Positions 1 to 8,074 of a stretch of DNA of 64,000 bases are shown here, one piece after another (position 1 is the stretch's first letter; the number at the start of each line of letters is the position of its first letter). The notes under the pieces are model-generated. The model was given only the letters and a program-made list of their open reading frames with translations. It had not been told where the DNA came from and searched no databases. The stretch is from Lachnospiraceae bacterium C1.1 (lineage in GTDB: Bacteria > Bacillota > Clostridia > Lachnospirales > Lachnospiraceae). The translations under genes were made by a program, and so were the position numbers. The DNA lies in NCBI GenBank assembly GCA_030434875.1, contig JAUISW010000001.1, positions 1,065,501-1,129,500 on the forward strand, read 5' to 3'.

Positions 1-52
1 TACTGGAGCACGCTGAAAGCGTGTGAACCAATGTCAGTAAGTTAAGTTCAAA

Positions 53-223
53 GGGTTAGATTCCATAGGGGGTCTAACCCAGTTTTTTTGAAAAAATTCC
101 CCTAAAGGGGTTGACATAGAACCGAAATTGTGCGGCCGCTCTCGCTACTGATTGAATTATAAGAGGTAGCGAGAGCGGCCCTTGAAATTGGAAATATAAC
201 CGTTGTTCCAATTTCAAGGAGGT
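53..223 (+). promoter_or_regulatory. Three hairpins in the IS4 leader, the last one abutting the ribosome site
   Basis: Three inverted repeats follow one another. They are an 8 bp pair at 53-60/73-80, a perfect 15 bp pair at 134-148/166-180 (GGCCGCTCTCGCTAC), and a perfect 13 bp pair at 181-193/206-218 (CTTGAAATTGGAA). The 3' arm of the last overlaps the first bases of the Shine-Dalgarno AAGGAGG at 216-222. In IS10 and IS50, leader hairpins keep translation of outside transcripts low; a similar role here is an inference. Confidence 0.65.
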
Positions 224-227
224 TCTT

Positions 228-1559
228 ATGACCCACGACAAAATCAAAAATCTTTTAAATTCTGCAATCGACTCTGTCTCATCTTCTGTTTCTGATTACG
301 CTAAGAACCCTGCCAAGGATTTTTCACGTGATCGAAAACTTCCGCCCGGGAAGCTGATGCGCTTCTTGATTGCCGAAGGTTCTTCGGCTACAAAAAACGA
401 GCTGCTTGACTTCTTTGGTATGGATACGCAATCACCGTCTTCTTCCGCGTTCTTCCAGCAACGTGAAAAACTCAAACCAGAAGCAATGAAGAAAATATTT
501 GACAGTTTCACTGGATCAATTCCATCGTGCAATGGCAGTTACCCGGGATACCGGATTATTGCTGCAGACGGTTCCACCGCATCTTATTTCAGCCACGACA
601 AGTATTCTCCTCCGGATGAATATTTCATCTCTCCTGGCAAATCAATCAAGGGAGCATACAGCATCCATATCAATGCTTTTCAGGACCTGGACTCCAATCT
701 ATATACGGATGCCCTCCTGCAGCCGATCCGCCATAAAGATGAGTTCCGTGCTTTCTGCACCATCGTTGACCGTCATCCCGTTGTACCCGGCTCTAAAAAT
801 ATCTATATCGGCGACAGGGGCTACTGCTCTTATAACAACATGGCCCATGTCATCCAGAATGAGCAGTATTTTCTGTTCAGGGCAAAGGACATCCACCAAA
901 AAGGCCTCGTGGGGAAGTTTGACTTTCCTGATGATGAGACATTTGATATCACCGTAAATGTCACTCTTGTGAGGAGTCAGTCCTCGAAAGTCGACTGCGG
1001 TGATACTTATCGACGCTTCATTGATGCCGCAACTTCATTTGATTACCTTGAGTATGGTTCAAAAGACACATACCCGATCTCATTCCGTGTGGTTAGAATC
1101 AAACTCTCGGATGATAGTTATGAATGCCTTGTCACTAACCTGCCTGCTGATGAGTTTCCTCCCAAACGTCTAAAAAATCTTTATTATGCCAGATGGGGCA
1201 TAGAATCCTCCTTCAGGAAGCTGAAATACACCATCGGGCTGAGCAATTTCCATTCATACAAACCAGAACTTATTATGCAGGAAATCTGGAGCCGTCTTAT
1301 AGCTTATAACCTGACTGAGGCGATGATAAACAGCACTGTCATCAGGAAAGCCAAGAGGAAACATTCCTACAAGGTGAATTTCAGCGTTGCTGCCCACATA
1401 TGCAGGGTCTTCCTCCGCCTCTCCGCGGAGGAAAACCCAATTGATGTGATGGCGCTTCTCGCAAGAGAACTGATACCCATACGGGAGGACAGGAAATACA
1501 GCCGTCTGCAAACTGCGCATTTCCGAAAACCGCGATATTTTATTTATCGTGCCGCATAG
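228..1559 (+). CDS. IS4 family transposase
   Basis: This 443-residue protein is a DDE transposase of the IS4 type (DDE_Tnp_1 fold) and is the only gene of the surrounding element. The first Asp lies in IIAADGSTASYF near residue 113, the second in IYIGDRGYCSYNNM near residue 196, and the glutamate region is YYARWGIESSFRKLKYTIGL near residue 325. That last segment carries the Y-(2)-R-(3)-E-(6)-K signature of IS4 enzymes. The length is normal and the frame is open throughout, so the element could be active. The ATG follows AAGGAGG by five bases. The ribosome site sits against the arm of a strong hairpin, which suggests limited translation. Confidence 0.9.
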   Translation: MTHDKIKNLLNSAIDSVSSSVSDYAKNPAKDFSRDRKLPPGKLMRFLIAEGSSATKNELLDFFGMDTQSPSSSAFFQQREKLKPEAMKKIFDSFTGSIPSCNGSYPGYRIIAADGSTASYFSHDKYSPPDEYFISPGKSIKGAYSIHINAFQDLDSNLYTDALLQPIRHKDEFRAFCTIVDRHPVVPGSKNIYIGDRGYCSYNNMAHVIQNEQYFLFRAKDIHQKGLVGKFDFPDDETFDITVNVTLVRSQSSKVDCGDTYRRFIDAATSFDYLEYGSKDTYPISFRVVRIKLSDDSYECLVTNLPADEFPPKRLKNLYYARWGIESSFRKLKYTIGLSNFHSYKPELIMQEIWSRLIAYNLTEAMINSTVIRKAKRKHSYKVNFSVAAHICRVFLRLSAEENPIDVMALLARELIPIREDRKYSRLQTAHFRKPRYFIYRAA

Positions 1560-1828
1560 ATACAGACTAGCCATCAACTAATATAATACATCTCTTTGAG
1601 GCAGATATAAATCTGTCTGTTTGTCATGCTCTGAATTCCTATTTCTTGACCACTGCTCCTGCTTCTTTTGCTGAGAGCAGTATTTCTGTCTTATTGTAGC
1701 GAGCATATGATGCTGGCTGTAGTTATTTCATTAAATCCATATCTCTTAACTTACTGACATTGGCGTGTGAACAGTAACACAAATTGAGAAAAGGGCAGGC
1801 GTTATAAGCCTACCCTCTTGAATATTTT

Positions 1829-3535
1829 TTATGAAAAACTTGTGCTTGTTCCGAAATAGCTGTCGAAATCAGATCTATCAATGTAGTCTGAGGAAATTTC
1901 ATTTGTCTCGCCAGTTGTTACAGTTGTAGAATAATCGCCTTCTACAGTAACGGTTATATCGCTGTCGCCTTCAACAACGGTTTTACCATTAGCGACTATT
2001 GTAACGGTTTTGCCGCTTTCATCGACGATTTCGGCACCATCCTCGGCATTTAAGGCTGAGATTGTTGTATCCTCAGTAACTACCCATTTTGAATCTGCGC
2101 TGATATTTACAGTAATAGGTGCATCTGTTGCACTTGTATTTACGCTGTTTTCTGTAATCTTCATTGCTCCGGTGTAATTGCTGCCGTCGAGAAGAAAGAA
2201 ATCTAGACTGGATATTGTATCAACGCTGATATCACCCTCGAGTGTCTCACCGAGTGCAGTAAATGTAACTGTTCCTCCATTTGAACCGGCTGTTCCCCAG
2301 TTATTTGAATCGTTTCCTTCAATCTGAAGAAGATTAGCTTTATCGGAGTCATAGTTAAGCGTCGTTCCGGAAAGAAGTACATTTACGTTAGTATTTGTAA
2401 CATAAAACATTGAGCCTGACTCTATTTTACTTGTAAGAGTAGAGTCTACTGCCTGGAATGTTGCTGTATCACCTGTTGAAGCTTCAGCATCTCCTGAGGT
2501 TGACTGATAAAGAATTATTCCATTAGCTACAGGATCGGATGCAGTTGCCTTGGTAACCTCAGAAGTAAGATCTGAATTGCGAATAATGATCGTATTTAAG
2601 CCTTCCATACCTGCTATCTGGCTTCCACTGGCTGTTCCTGTTACATTATCAACTTCAATATCACCTGTTGAATAAAGAATAGGTGAACCGGAACCGCTTG
2701 TATTTAAGCTGCTGTTAGTTGCAGAAATGTTTCCGCCGCCTCTGTCTGTTGCGATAGATGCGCAGTGGTCACCCTTTGTAGTGATGTCCATGTCGTCAGC
2801 AATTATCGTTCCGTTATAAGTAGCATCAAGTCCTCTTGAGTTACCGGCAGTTGTATTGATTGTAGTTCCCTTAGCATAAACTGTACCGCTGTCTGTAGCA
2901 AAAATAGCATTTGAACCCTCAGAGCTTGCTTCGAGAGTTGAATCTGAAAGCTTCAGCAGAGAATTTTCTCCAAGGGAAAGAGCTATCGAATTGCAACCAT
3001 AGAAATTGCAGCGATCTCCATTGGTATCATCACCGGATTTGCTGACCTTTGCATTTGCTACTGTAAGTGTACCGGCATTTTCTGCAAGAAGTCCGTTCTG
3101 ATCTGCTTCTGTAGCTTCAACTGTCTCTCCGTCGGAGTCAACTTCTTCGCCATCAGCAACAAGCGCACCGCTATATGTACCGTCATAGTCAAATGTCATA
3201 GTATCGGCTCCGCCGCCAAAGCCCTGTCCGCCGCCATCAGGCATTGAAGGGGGCTGATTTCCGTCATTTCCTCCGGGACCTCCCTGTCCTTCGCCGGGAC
3301 CGCCTTCTTTATTTCCATCAGGGGCACCGCTCTTATCACCTTCAGAAGCACCTCCTGGAGCGGCCTCTGTTGCTTCGGTAGATGATGACTCTGCTGATGC
3401 AACTGCTTCCGTTGAAGCTTCTGTGGCAGCAGTGGTAGAAGCAGATGAGGCTGTTGATGAAGAACCGCAGCCTGTGGCACCGACTACAAAACAAAATGTA
3501 ATTCCTAAAGCTAATGCAATATACTTTCTTCTCAT
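1829..3535 (-). CDS. Secreted lipoprotein with predicted beta-helix repeats
   Basis: The protein has about 568 residues. It starts with a basic and hydrophobic signal peptide ending in the lipobox-like ATGC, so it should be lipid-anchored on the outer face of the membrane. A Ser/Thr/Ala/Glu linker and then a Gly/Pro/Asn-rich stretch (roughly residues 25-115) lead to a long region of short repeats rich in Asn, Thr, Ser and Gly (for example TLTVANAKVSKSGDD). That pattern is typical of right-handed beta-helix surface proteins. An ATG 18 bases upstream exists, but AAAGGA lies inside that version and suits this start. Related lipoproteins occur in Lachnospiraceae, but I know no assigned function; adhesion or polysaccharide binding is a guess. 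Confidence 0.72.
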   Translation of the reverse strand: MRRKYIALALGITFCFVVGATGCGSSSTASSASTTAATEASTEAVASAESSSTEATEAAPGGASEGDKSGAPDGNKEGGPGEGQGGPGGNDGNQPPSMPDGGGQGFGGGADTMTFDYDGTYSGALVADGEEVDSDGETVEATEADQNGLLAENAGTLTVANAKVSKSGDDTNGDRCNFYGCNSIALSLGENSLLKLSDSTLEASSEGSNAIFATDSGTVYAKGTTINTTAGNSRGLDATYNGTIIADDMDITTKGDHCASIATDRGGGNISATNSSLNTSGSGSPILYSTGDIEVDNVTGTASGSQIAGMEGLNTIIIRNSDLTSEVTKATASDPVANGIILYQSTSGDAEASTGDTATFQAVDSTLTSKIESGSMFYVTNTNVNVLLSGTTLNYDSDKANLLQIEGNDSNNWGTAGSNGGTVTFTALGETLEGDISVDTISSLDFFLLDGSNYTGAMKITENSVNTSATDAPITVNISADSKWVVTEDTTISALNAEDGAEIVDESGKTVTIVANGKTVVEGDSDITVTVEGDYSTTVTTGETNEISSDYIDRSDFDSYFGTSTSFS

Positions 3536-3740
3536 AATAATAAATCCTTTCATAAATAACAGTTTTTAATTTTTGCGAAATTGCAACAGATTTCTGTAAC
3601 AAATCTGGTCTATGACAAACGATTTAATAAGTCATCTGACAATTGCAATAATAGTTCTGAAATTTGGAAAGGTCAAACGAAATAAATGTGACGAAAATAA
3701 GGTGAAATTGTGAAATGCCGATTTTATAAGTAATTGAAAA

Positions 3741-3777
3741 GGGCATATTCAGAAGCTGAGTGCCTTAGAATATGCCC
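3741..3777 (-). terminator. Hairpin downstream of glgD
   Basis: A perfect 10 bp stem (GGGCATATTC with GAATATGCCC) lies 26 bases beyond the glgD stop. On the minus strand it is followed by CTTTTC, a weak U-rich tract. The rest of 3554-3802 shows no gene. Confidence 0.65.
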
Positions 3778-3802
3778 AAATGAAATGACGCAGATAATAA
3801 TA

Positions 3803-4924
3803 TTAAAGATTGTCTCTTCGCTTGATATAACCAGGTTCATAAGGCTTGCTTATAAGCTCCTTGATCTTGGATATATTTGCCCATTTGTCAACTATCTGAC
3901 AATCAAGAGTTACATTTTCACCAACCTTGGCATAAGCTAAAAGAATCGAATTTTTAACTACGGCACCCTTTGCAATGTGAACACCACGTCCGATCACACA
4001 GTTTTCAACTGTACCTTCTATAGTGCAGCCGTTGGAGATCAGGGAACCTTTAACCTTTGCGGTTTCTGTGATCTTTGAAGGACATGAATCAGTCGTTCTG
4101 GTATAAATTGTCCAGTCATGACGGAAAATATCCTTGGTTTCATCATTTTCAAGAAGTGACATATTTGCATCATAGTAGCTTGTAAGCTCGTCTATTGCTG
4201 CAAAATATCCCTTGTGTGCAAAGCCCTTTATCTTGAGCTTGCCTTCTTTACATTTAACATCGATCATCTGTGTAAGAGAATAAGCAGAAGAGTACTCAAC
4301 TGTTTTCTTTACAAGATCCATGAAAAGAGATTTCTTCATGATGCAGGTATCCATGTAAATGTTTTTTTCCTTGCTGTTGCCGTGATTTTCTTCTACGGAA
4401 AGAACATTACGTTCTTTATCCATTGTAAGATAACGGCAGTTCAGGAAATGGTCTCTGGCATTGTCAACTTTATGATAAAGCATAGTTATATCGACGCCGG
4501 ATTCGATATGAAGATCAAGAAGAGTTTCAAAATCCTGCTTAAATACCATGTAACTTGGCATGATAACAACATAATCCTGGATCATGCGGCGGATATAATC
4601 AATATTCGTAAGATATTCTGAAACATCAGTATCATAAATATCATTTATAAAGCCCTGCTTTCCGTAAAGAAGCTGAACCTTACCACGTTTCGAGTTGATA
4701 TTGTAATGACGTCCTGTGCCAAGATGCTCGGTAAGAGATCTTGGGTTGTCGTGCAGGTAAACCTGTATATTATCAATTCCGCTATTTGAAAGATTGGATA
4801 TAGGAAAGTCTATTACTCTGTATCTTCCACAGAAAGAGAAAGCTGCAGCAGGGCGATAATCCTGCAGGCCTCTTATATTTATTCTTCTTGGTGTTGAAGC
4901 TATAATGCCGAATGCTTTAGCCAT
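3803..4924 (-). CDS. glgD: Glucose-1-phosphate adenylyltransferase regulatory-type subunit GlgD
   Basis: This is the GlgD-type partner of ADP-glucose pyrophosphorylase (373 residues), which acts with GlgC to supply ADP-glucose for glycogen. The fold is clear from CGRYRVIDFPISNLSNSGI near residue 32 and from a C-terminal left-handed helix (VENCVIGRGVHIAKGAVVKNSIL). The glycine-rich substrate loop seen in GlgC is replaced by ASTPRRINIRGL. This is usual for GlgD and is why it is thought to be non-catalytic or regulatory. Its ATG begins one base after the glgC stop, and its ribosome site lies inside the glgC end, so the two are translated in step. Confidence 0.93.
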   Translation of the reverse strand: MAKAFGIIASTPRRINIRGLQDYRPAAAFSFCGRYRVIDFPISNLSNSGIDNIQVYLHDNPRSLTEHLGTGRHYNINSKRGKVQLLYGKQGFINDIYDTDVSEYLTNIDYIRRMIQDYVVIMPSYMVFKQDFETLLDLHIESGVDITMLYHKVDNARDHFLNCRYLTMDKERNVLSVEENHGNSKEKNIYMDTCIMKKSLFMDLVKKTVEYSSAYSLTQMIDVKCKEGKLKIKGFAHKGYFAAIDELTSYYDANMSLLENDETKDIFRHDWTIYTRTTDSCPSKITETAKVKGSLISNGCTIEGTVENCVIGRGVHIAKGAVVKNSILLAYAKVGENVTLDCQIVDKWANISKIKELISKPYEPGYIKRRDNL

Positions 4925-4925
4925 T

Positions 4926-6068
4926 TTACTCTGCTCCCTTCACATTTTTTGATACAAGCAGGATATTTTCGCTATCAGCAGATCCTACTTTTGCACCCTT
5001 ACCGATCTTAACTCCGTCCGCAACAAGTGCTCTGGTGACTGTTGCGCCTTCTTCGACAACAACACCTGGCATAAGAACCGAATCAACAACTTTTGCCTTT
5101 TCAGCAACTACGGTATCAGTAAAGAGGACAGAATTTTTAATGGTACCTTCTGCACGGCTTCCCTGTGTAAGATAAGCTTTTTCAACAAGTGCATTTTTAC
5201 CGATATAAGCAGGAGGGGCAGAAACATCTGCAGAATAAATTCTCCAGGTATGATCATCGAGATCGAGATCTTTCTTCTTATCATCAAGAAGATCCATATT
5301 TGCCTCCCAGAGAGAGTCGATGGTTCCGACATCTTTCCAGTAACCCTTGAACTGATAAGCTAAAAGATTTTTTCCGTCTGCAAGCATCTGAGGGATAATA
5401 TTTTTTCCGAAATCATGCTCTGATTCAGGATTTTTCATGTCTGCAACAAGCATCTTACGAAGAAGCTTCCAGTTGAATATATAAATACCCATTGAGGCAA
5501 GAGTGCTCTTTGGATGCTCGGGTTTTTCCTCAAATTCAACGATTCTGCCGTCTTCATCGGTATTCATTATTCCAAAACGGCTTGCTTCTTTGAGCGAAAC
5601 ACTTAAAACTGCGATAGTTGCATCAGCGTTTCTTTTTTTATGTTCATCGAGCATTTTATCATAATTCATTTTATAGATATGATCTCCGGAAAGAACCAGG
5701 AGATACTCGGGATTATACTGATCTATAAAATCAATATTCTGTGAAATAGCATCAGCAGTTCCACGATATACATCAAGACCCTGTTCGGCTTTTTCCCTGG
5801 GGGTAAGAACGAAAACACCACTGTCTCTTGTATCCAGACCCCAACGTCCGCCGGCTGCTACATAACTGTTCAGAAGAACTGATTCATACTGGGTGAGAAC
5901 ACCTACAATATCAACACCACTATTTGCACAGTTGCTGAGCGGAAAATCGATTATACGATATTTGCCGCCGTATGAAACAGCAGGCTTCGCAACCTTATTG
6001 GTAAGCTCTTTCAGTCTGCTTCCGCGACCGCCGGCAAGTATCATTGCCAGCATACTTATCTGCTTCAT
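4926..6068 (-). CDS. glgC: Glucose-1-phosphate adenylyltransferase catalytic subunit GlgC
   Basis: This enzyme makes ADP-glucose from ATP and glucose-1-phosphate, the committed step of bacterial glycogen synthesis. The 380-residue chain has the nucleotidyltransferase loop [15 protein letters not shown] at residues 9-23, then [33 protein letters not shown], and a C-terminal beta-helix domain with acyltransferase-like hexapeptides. The length suits the family. GGAGGG precedes the ATG by nine bases. It is the first gene of a two-gene operon with glgD; other glycogen genes are not in the window. Confidence 0.95.
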   Translation of the reverse strand: MKQISMLAMILAGGRGSRLKELTNKVAKPAVSYGGKYRIIDFPLSNCANSGVDIVGVLTQYESVLLNSYVAAGGRWGLDTRDSGVFVLTPREKAEQGLDVYRGTADAISQNIDFIDQYNPEYLLVLSGDHIYKMNYDKMLDEHKKRNADATIAVLSVSLKEASRFGIMNTDEDGRIVEFEEKPEHPKSTLASMGIYIFNWKLLRKMLVADMKNPESEHDFGKNIIPQMLADGKNLLAYQFKGYWKDVGTIDSLWEANMDLLDDKKKDLDLDDHTWRIYSADVSAPPAYIGKNALVEKAYLTQGSRAEGTIKNSVLFTDTVVAEKAKVVDSVLMPGVVVEEGATVTRALVADGVKIGKGAKVGSADSENILLVSKNVKGAE

Positions 6069-6283
6069 AATAAACTTCCCTCCAATTGTTTTATGGATAA
6101 AATTAAATACACATCTATAATATCACTAATTATTGAATATTTCCACAAAACAAATAACTTTTAAGAATAAAAATTATGCAAGTTGATGGTGACTTTTTAC
6201 GATCTTCGTAAGTCTTTTTATAGTAGATTAATTATAGAAAAAGAGCTATACTATTATTAAATACGAATTCGGAGGGTATGAAT

Positions 6284-6856
6284 ATGCAGCTATTAAAAGA
6301 CAAGATATTATCTGACGGTCGCGCAATTAATTCTGATGTTTTGAAGGTTGATAGCTTTATTACTCATCAGGTGGATATAGAACTGATGGAAGAAATGGCA
6401 AAGGATTTTGCGGAACATTTCAAAAATGCTGAAATTACAAAGGTTGTTACTATTGAAAGTTCCGGAATTGCTCCTGCAATGATGACAGCAAAGTTTCTGA
6501 ATGTTCCTTTGCTCATTTTTAAGAAACAGCCTTCAAAGATTCTTAACGGTAACCTTTTACAGACGGAAGTTACTTCATTTACTACAGCAAAAACCTATGA
6601 ACTTACGGCATCACCAAAATTCTTAAAGAGTGAAGATCATATCCTTATTGTTGATGATTTCCTTGCCAATGGTGAAGCTATTACCGGAGCAATAAGACTT
6701 ATCAGAATGGCTCATGCTACAGTTGCCGGAATTGGAATTCTTATCGAAAAATCTTTCCAGCCCGGAAGAAAGAAACTTGAAGATGCTGGTTTTGAAGTTT
6801 ATTCTCTTGCCAGGGTTAAGAGCATGAAGACAGGACAGGTTGAATTTCTTGACTGA
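6284..6856 (+). CDS. xpt: Xanthine phosphoribosyltransferase
   Basis: This type I phosphoribosyltransferase (about 190 residues) is predicted to convert xanthine and PRPP to XMP in purine salvage. It begins MQLLKDKI, contains the VTIESSGIAPAMMTA segment, and has the PRPP-binding motif ILIVDDFLANGEAITGA near residue 125. An ATG six bases upstream is possible, but GGAGG is only three bases from it and eight from the one used here. In Bacillus the gene is under a guanine riboswitch. I looked at 6121-6280 and could not identify one, so control is unknown. The gene stands alone, with a terminator at about 6896. Confidence 0.88.
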   Translation: MQLLKDKILSDGRAINSDVLKVDSFITHQVDIELMEEMAKDFAEHFKNAEITKVVTIESSGIAPAMMTAKFLNVPLLIFKKQPSKILNGNLLQTEVTSFTTAKTYELTASPKFLKSEDHILIVDDFLANGEAITGAIRLIRMAHATVAGIGILIEKSFQPGRKKLEDAGFEVYSLARVKSMKTGQVEFLD

Positions 6857-6889
6857 TTTTAAATTATAGATTATCTTATCATAATAGGA

Positions 6890-6935
6890 CGACAGGCTTA
6901 ACTGCTATTGCCGGTCGTTCTTTTTTTGCGGATTT
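6890..6935 (+). terminator. Intrinsic terminator after xpt
   Basis: An imperfect stem (GACGACAGGC with GCCGGTCGTT) is followed by a run of seven T residues. Confidence 0.75.
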
Positions 6936-7049
6936 TTTTTCTGTTTATGGACGGTTTAGCTGACATTCACAAAAATATCACATTAAAATAGTACACTATC
7001 ATGCAATGTCTGCATGACAAATAATTATAAGCAAAGAGAGGGAAAGATC

Positions 7050-8072
7050 TTGTTAGAAGTTATTAATCTGACCAAGCGCTATGGCAATAATACAGCTGTT
7101 GATCATCTTAGTTTTAAGATAGAAGCTGGCCGTATATATGGTTTTCTTGGTCCTAATGGTGCAGGTAAATCCACAACTATGAATATGATCACCGGTTATC
7201 TCGCTTCCAGTGAGGGAACGGTGCTGATTGATGGACACGATATATTAAAAGAGCCAATAGAAGCAAAAAAACATATTGGTTACCTTCCTGAGATACCGCC
7301 TCTTTATACAGATATGACTGTTGGAGAATATCTTGATTTTGCAGCAGATCTTAAAAAAATAGCTAAAGCACAGAAGTCTGCTATGATCAGTGAAGTAATG
7401 GAACGCACGAAAATAGCTGATATGAAAGGAAGGCTCATCCGCAATCTTTCAAAAGGTTACAGACAAAGAGTAGGTATTGCAGAAGCGATACTTGGAACTC
7501 CTGATATCATAATCCTTGACGAGCCTACGGTAGGTCTGGATCCAAAACAGATAATAGAAATACGTGAGCTTATCAAATCTCTTGGTGAAAAGCATACCGT
7601 AATTCTCAGCTCACATATTCTCCAGGAAATAAGTGCCGTCTGTGATCATATTATGGTAATTTCACACGGTCGTCTTGTTGCTTCGGATACTCCGGACAGA
7701 CTTGCAAATTCCATGAGTGATTCACATACGATGCATCTTCTGGTCAGATCTTCAGAAGATGAACTTAAAAAAGTCCTAAGTGGAATCAAAGAGATTAAAA
7801 ATATCAGATTTGAAGCCTCGGGCGAAAGAGGAACTGCTAAAGCTGTTGTTGAAAGCGATTCTTCAACGGATATTCGTGAAGCGGTATTCAGAAGACTTGC
7901 AGACAGTCATCTGCCGGTACTTGATATGCATTCCGATAATCTTTCTCTTGAAGATGTTTATCTTAAACTTACCGGAAATGATACAACTTCAGCATCTTAT
8001 AATGAAGATTTGGATGAAAAAAACAATAAAGATAATTCTGCTAATGAAGACAGTTCAAAGGAGGTTAAGTAA
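7050..8072 (+). CDS. ABC transporter ATP-binding protein, GldA-like
   Basis: This 340-residue ATPase is the energy-coupling part of an ABC-2 type system encoded with the next two genes. It shows Walker A GPNGAGKSTTM near residue 37, the Q-loop region, a signature motif in the variant form LSKGYRQRVG, Walker B IIILDEPTVGLD, and the switch histidine in ILSSHILQE. An acidic Asn/Asp/Glu-rich tail ends the protein. I chose the TTG at 7050 because GAGAGGGA precedes it by about six bases and the conserved family start LEVINLTKRYG follows directly. The substrate is not known; relatives are annotated as gliding-motility or lipid-related exporters. Confidence 0.85.
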   Translation: MLEVINLTKRYGNNTAVDHLSFKIEAGRIYGFLGPNGAGKSTTMNMITGYLASSEGTVLIDGHDILKEPIEAKKHIGYLPEIPPLYTDMTVGEYLDFAADLKKIAKAQKSAMISEVMERTKIADMKGRLIRNLSKGYRQRVGIAEAILGTPDIIILDEPTVGLDPKQIIEIRELIKSLGEKHTVILSSHILQEISAVCDHIMVISHGRLVASDTPDRLANSMSDSHTMHLLVRSSEDELKKVLSGIKEIKNIRFEASGERGTAKAVVESDSSTDIREAVFRRLADSHLPVLDMHSDNLSLEDVYLKLTGNDTTSASYNEDLDEKNNKDNSANEDSSKEVK

Positions 8073-8074
8073 AA

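Larger units (their letters stand above)
19..1772 (+). mobile_element. IS4-type insertion sequence with terminal repeats and target duplication
   Basis: The element runs from about 29 to 1762 and encloses one transposase. Its ends are perfect 18 bp inverted repeats (CAATGTCAGTAAGTTAAG at the left, its complement at 1745-1762). The 10 bp GCGTGTGAAC occurs directly outside both ends (19-28 and 1763-1772), which fits a target duplication; because flanking bases match, an 8 or 9 bp reading is also possible. About 190 bp of leader before the transposase is packed with hairpins. From the stop codon to the right end (1560-1762) no further gene is seen. The target was a copy of a sequence ending GTGTGAACAGTAAC that recurs at 22645-22658. 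The ends are seen directly; the family assignment comes from the transposase. Confidence 0.88.

Noticed and set aside
499..957. Long open frames inside and opposite the IS4 transposase
   Set aside because: They overlap a clear transposase in other frames, lack ribosome sites and show no family features.
6121..6283. Guanine riboswitch upstream of the xanthine phosphoribosyltransferase gene
   Set aside because: The gene is riboswitch-controlled in Bacillus, but I could not find the paired stems or conserved core of a purine riboswitch here.
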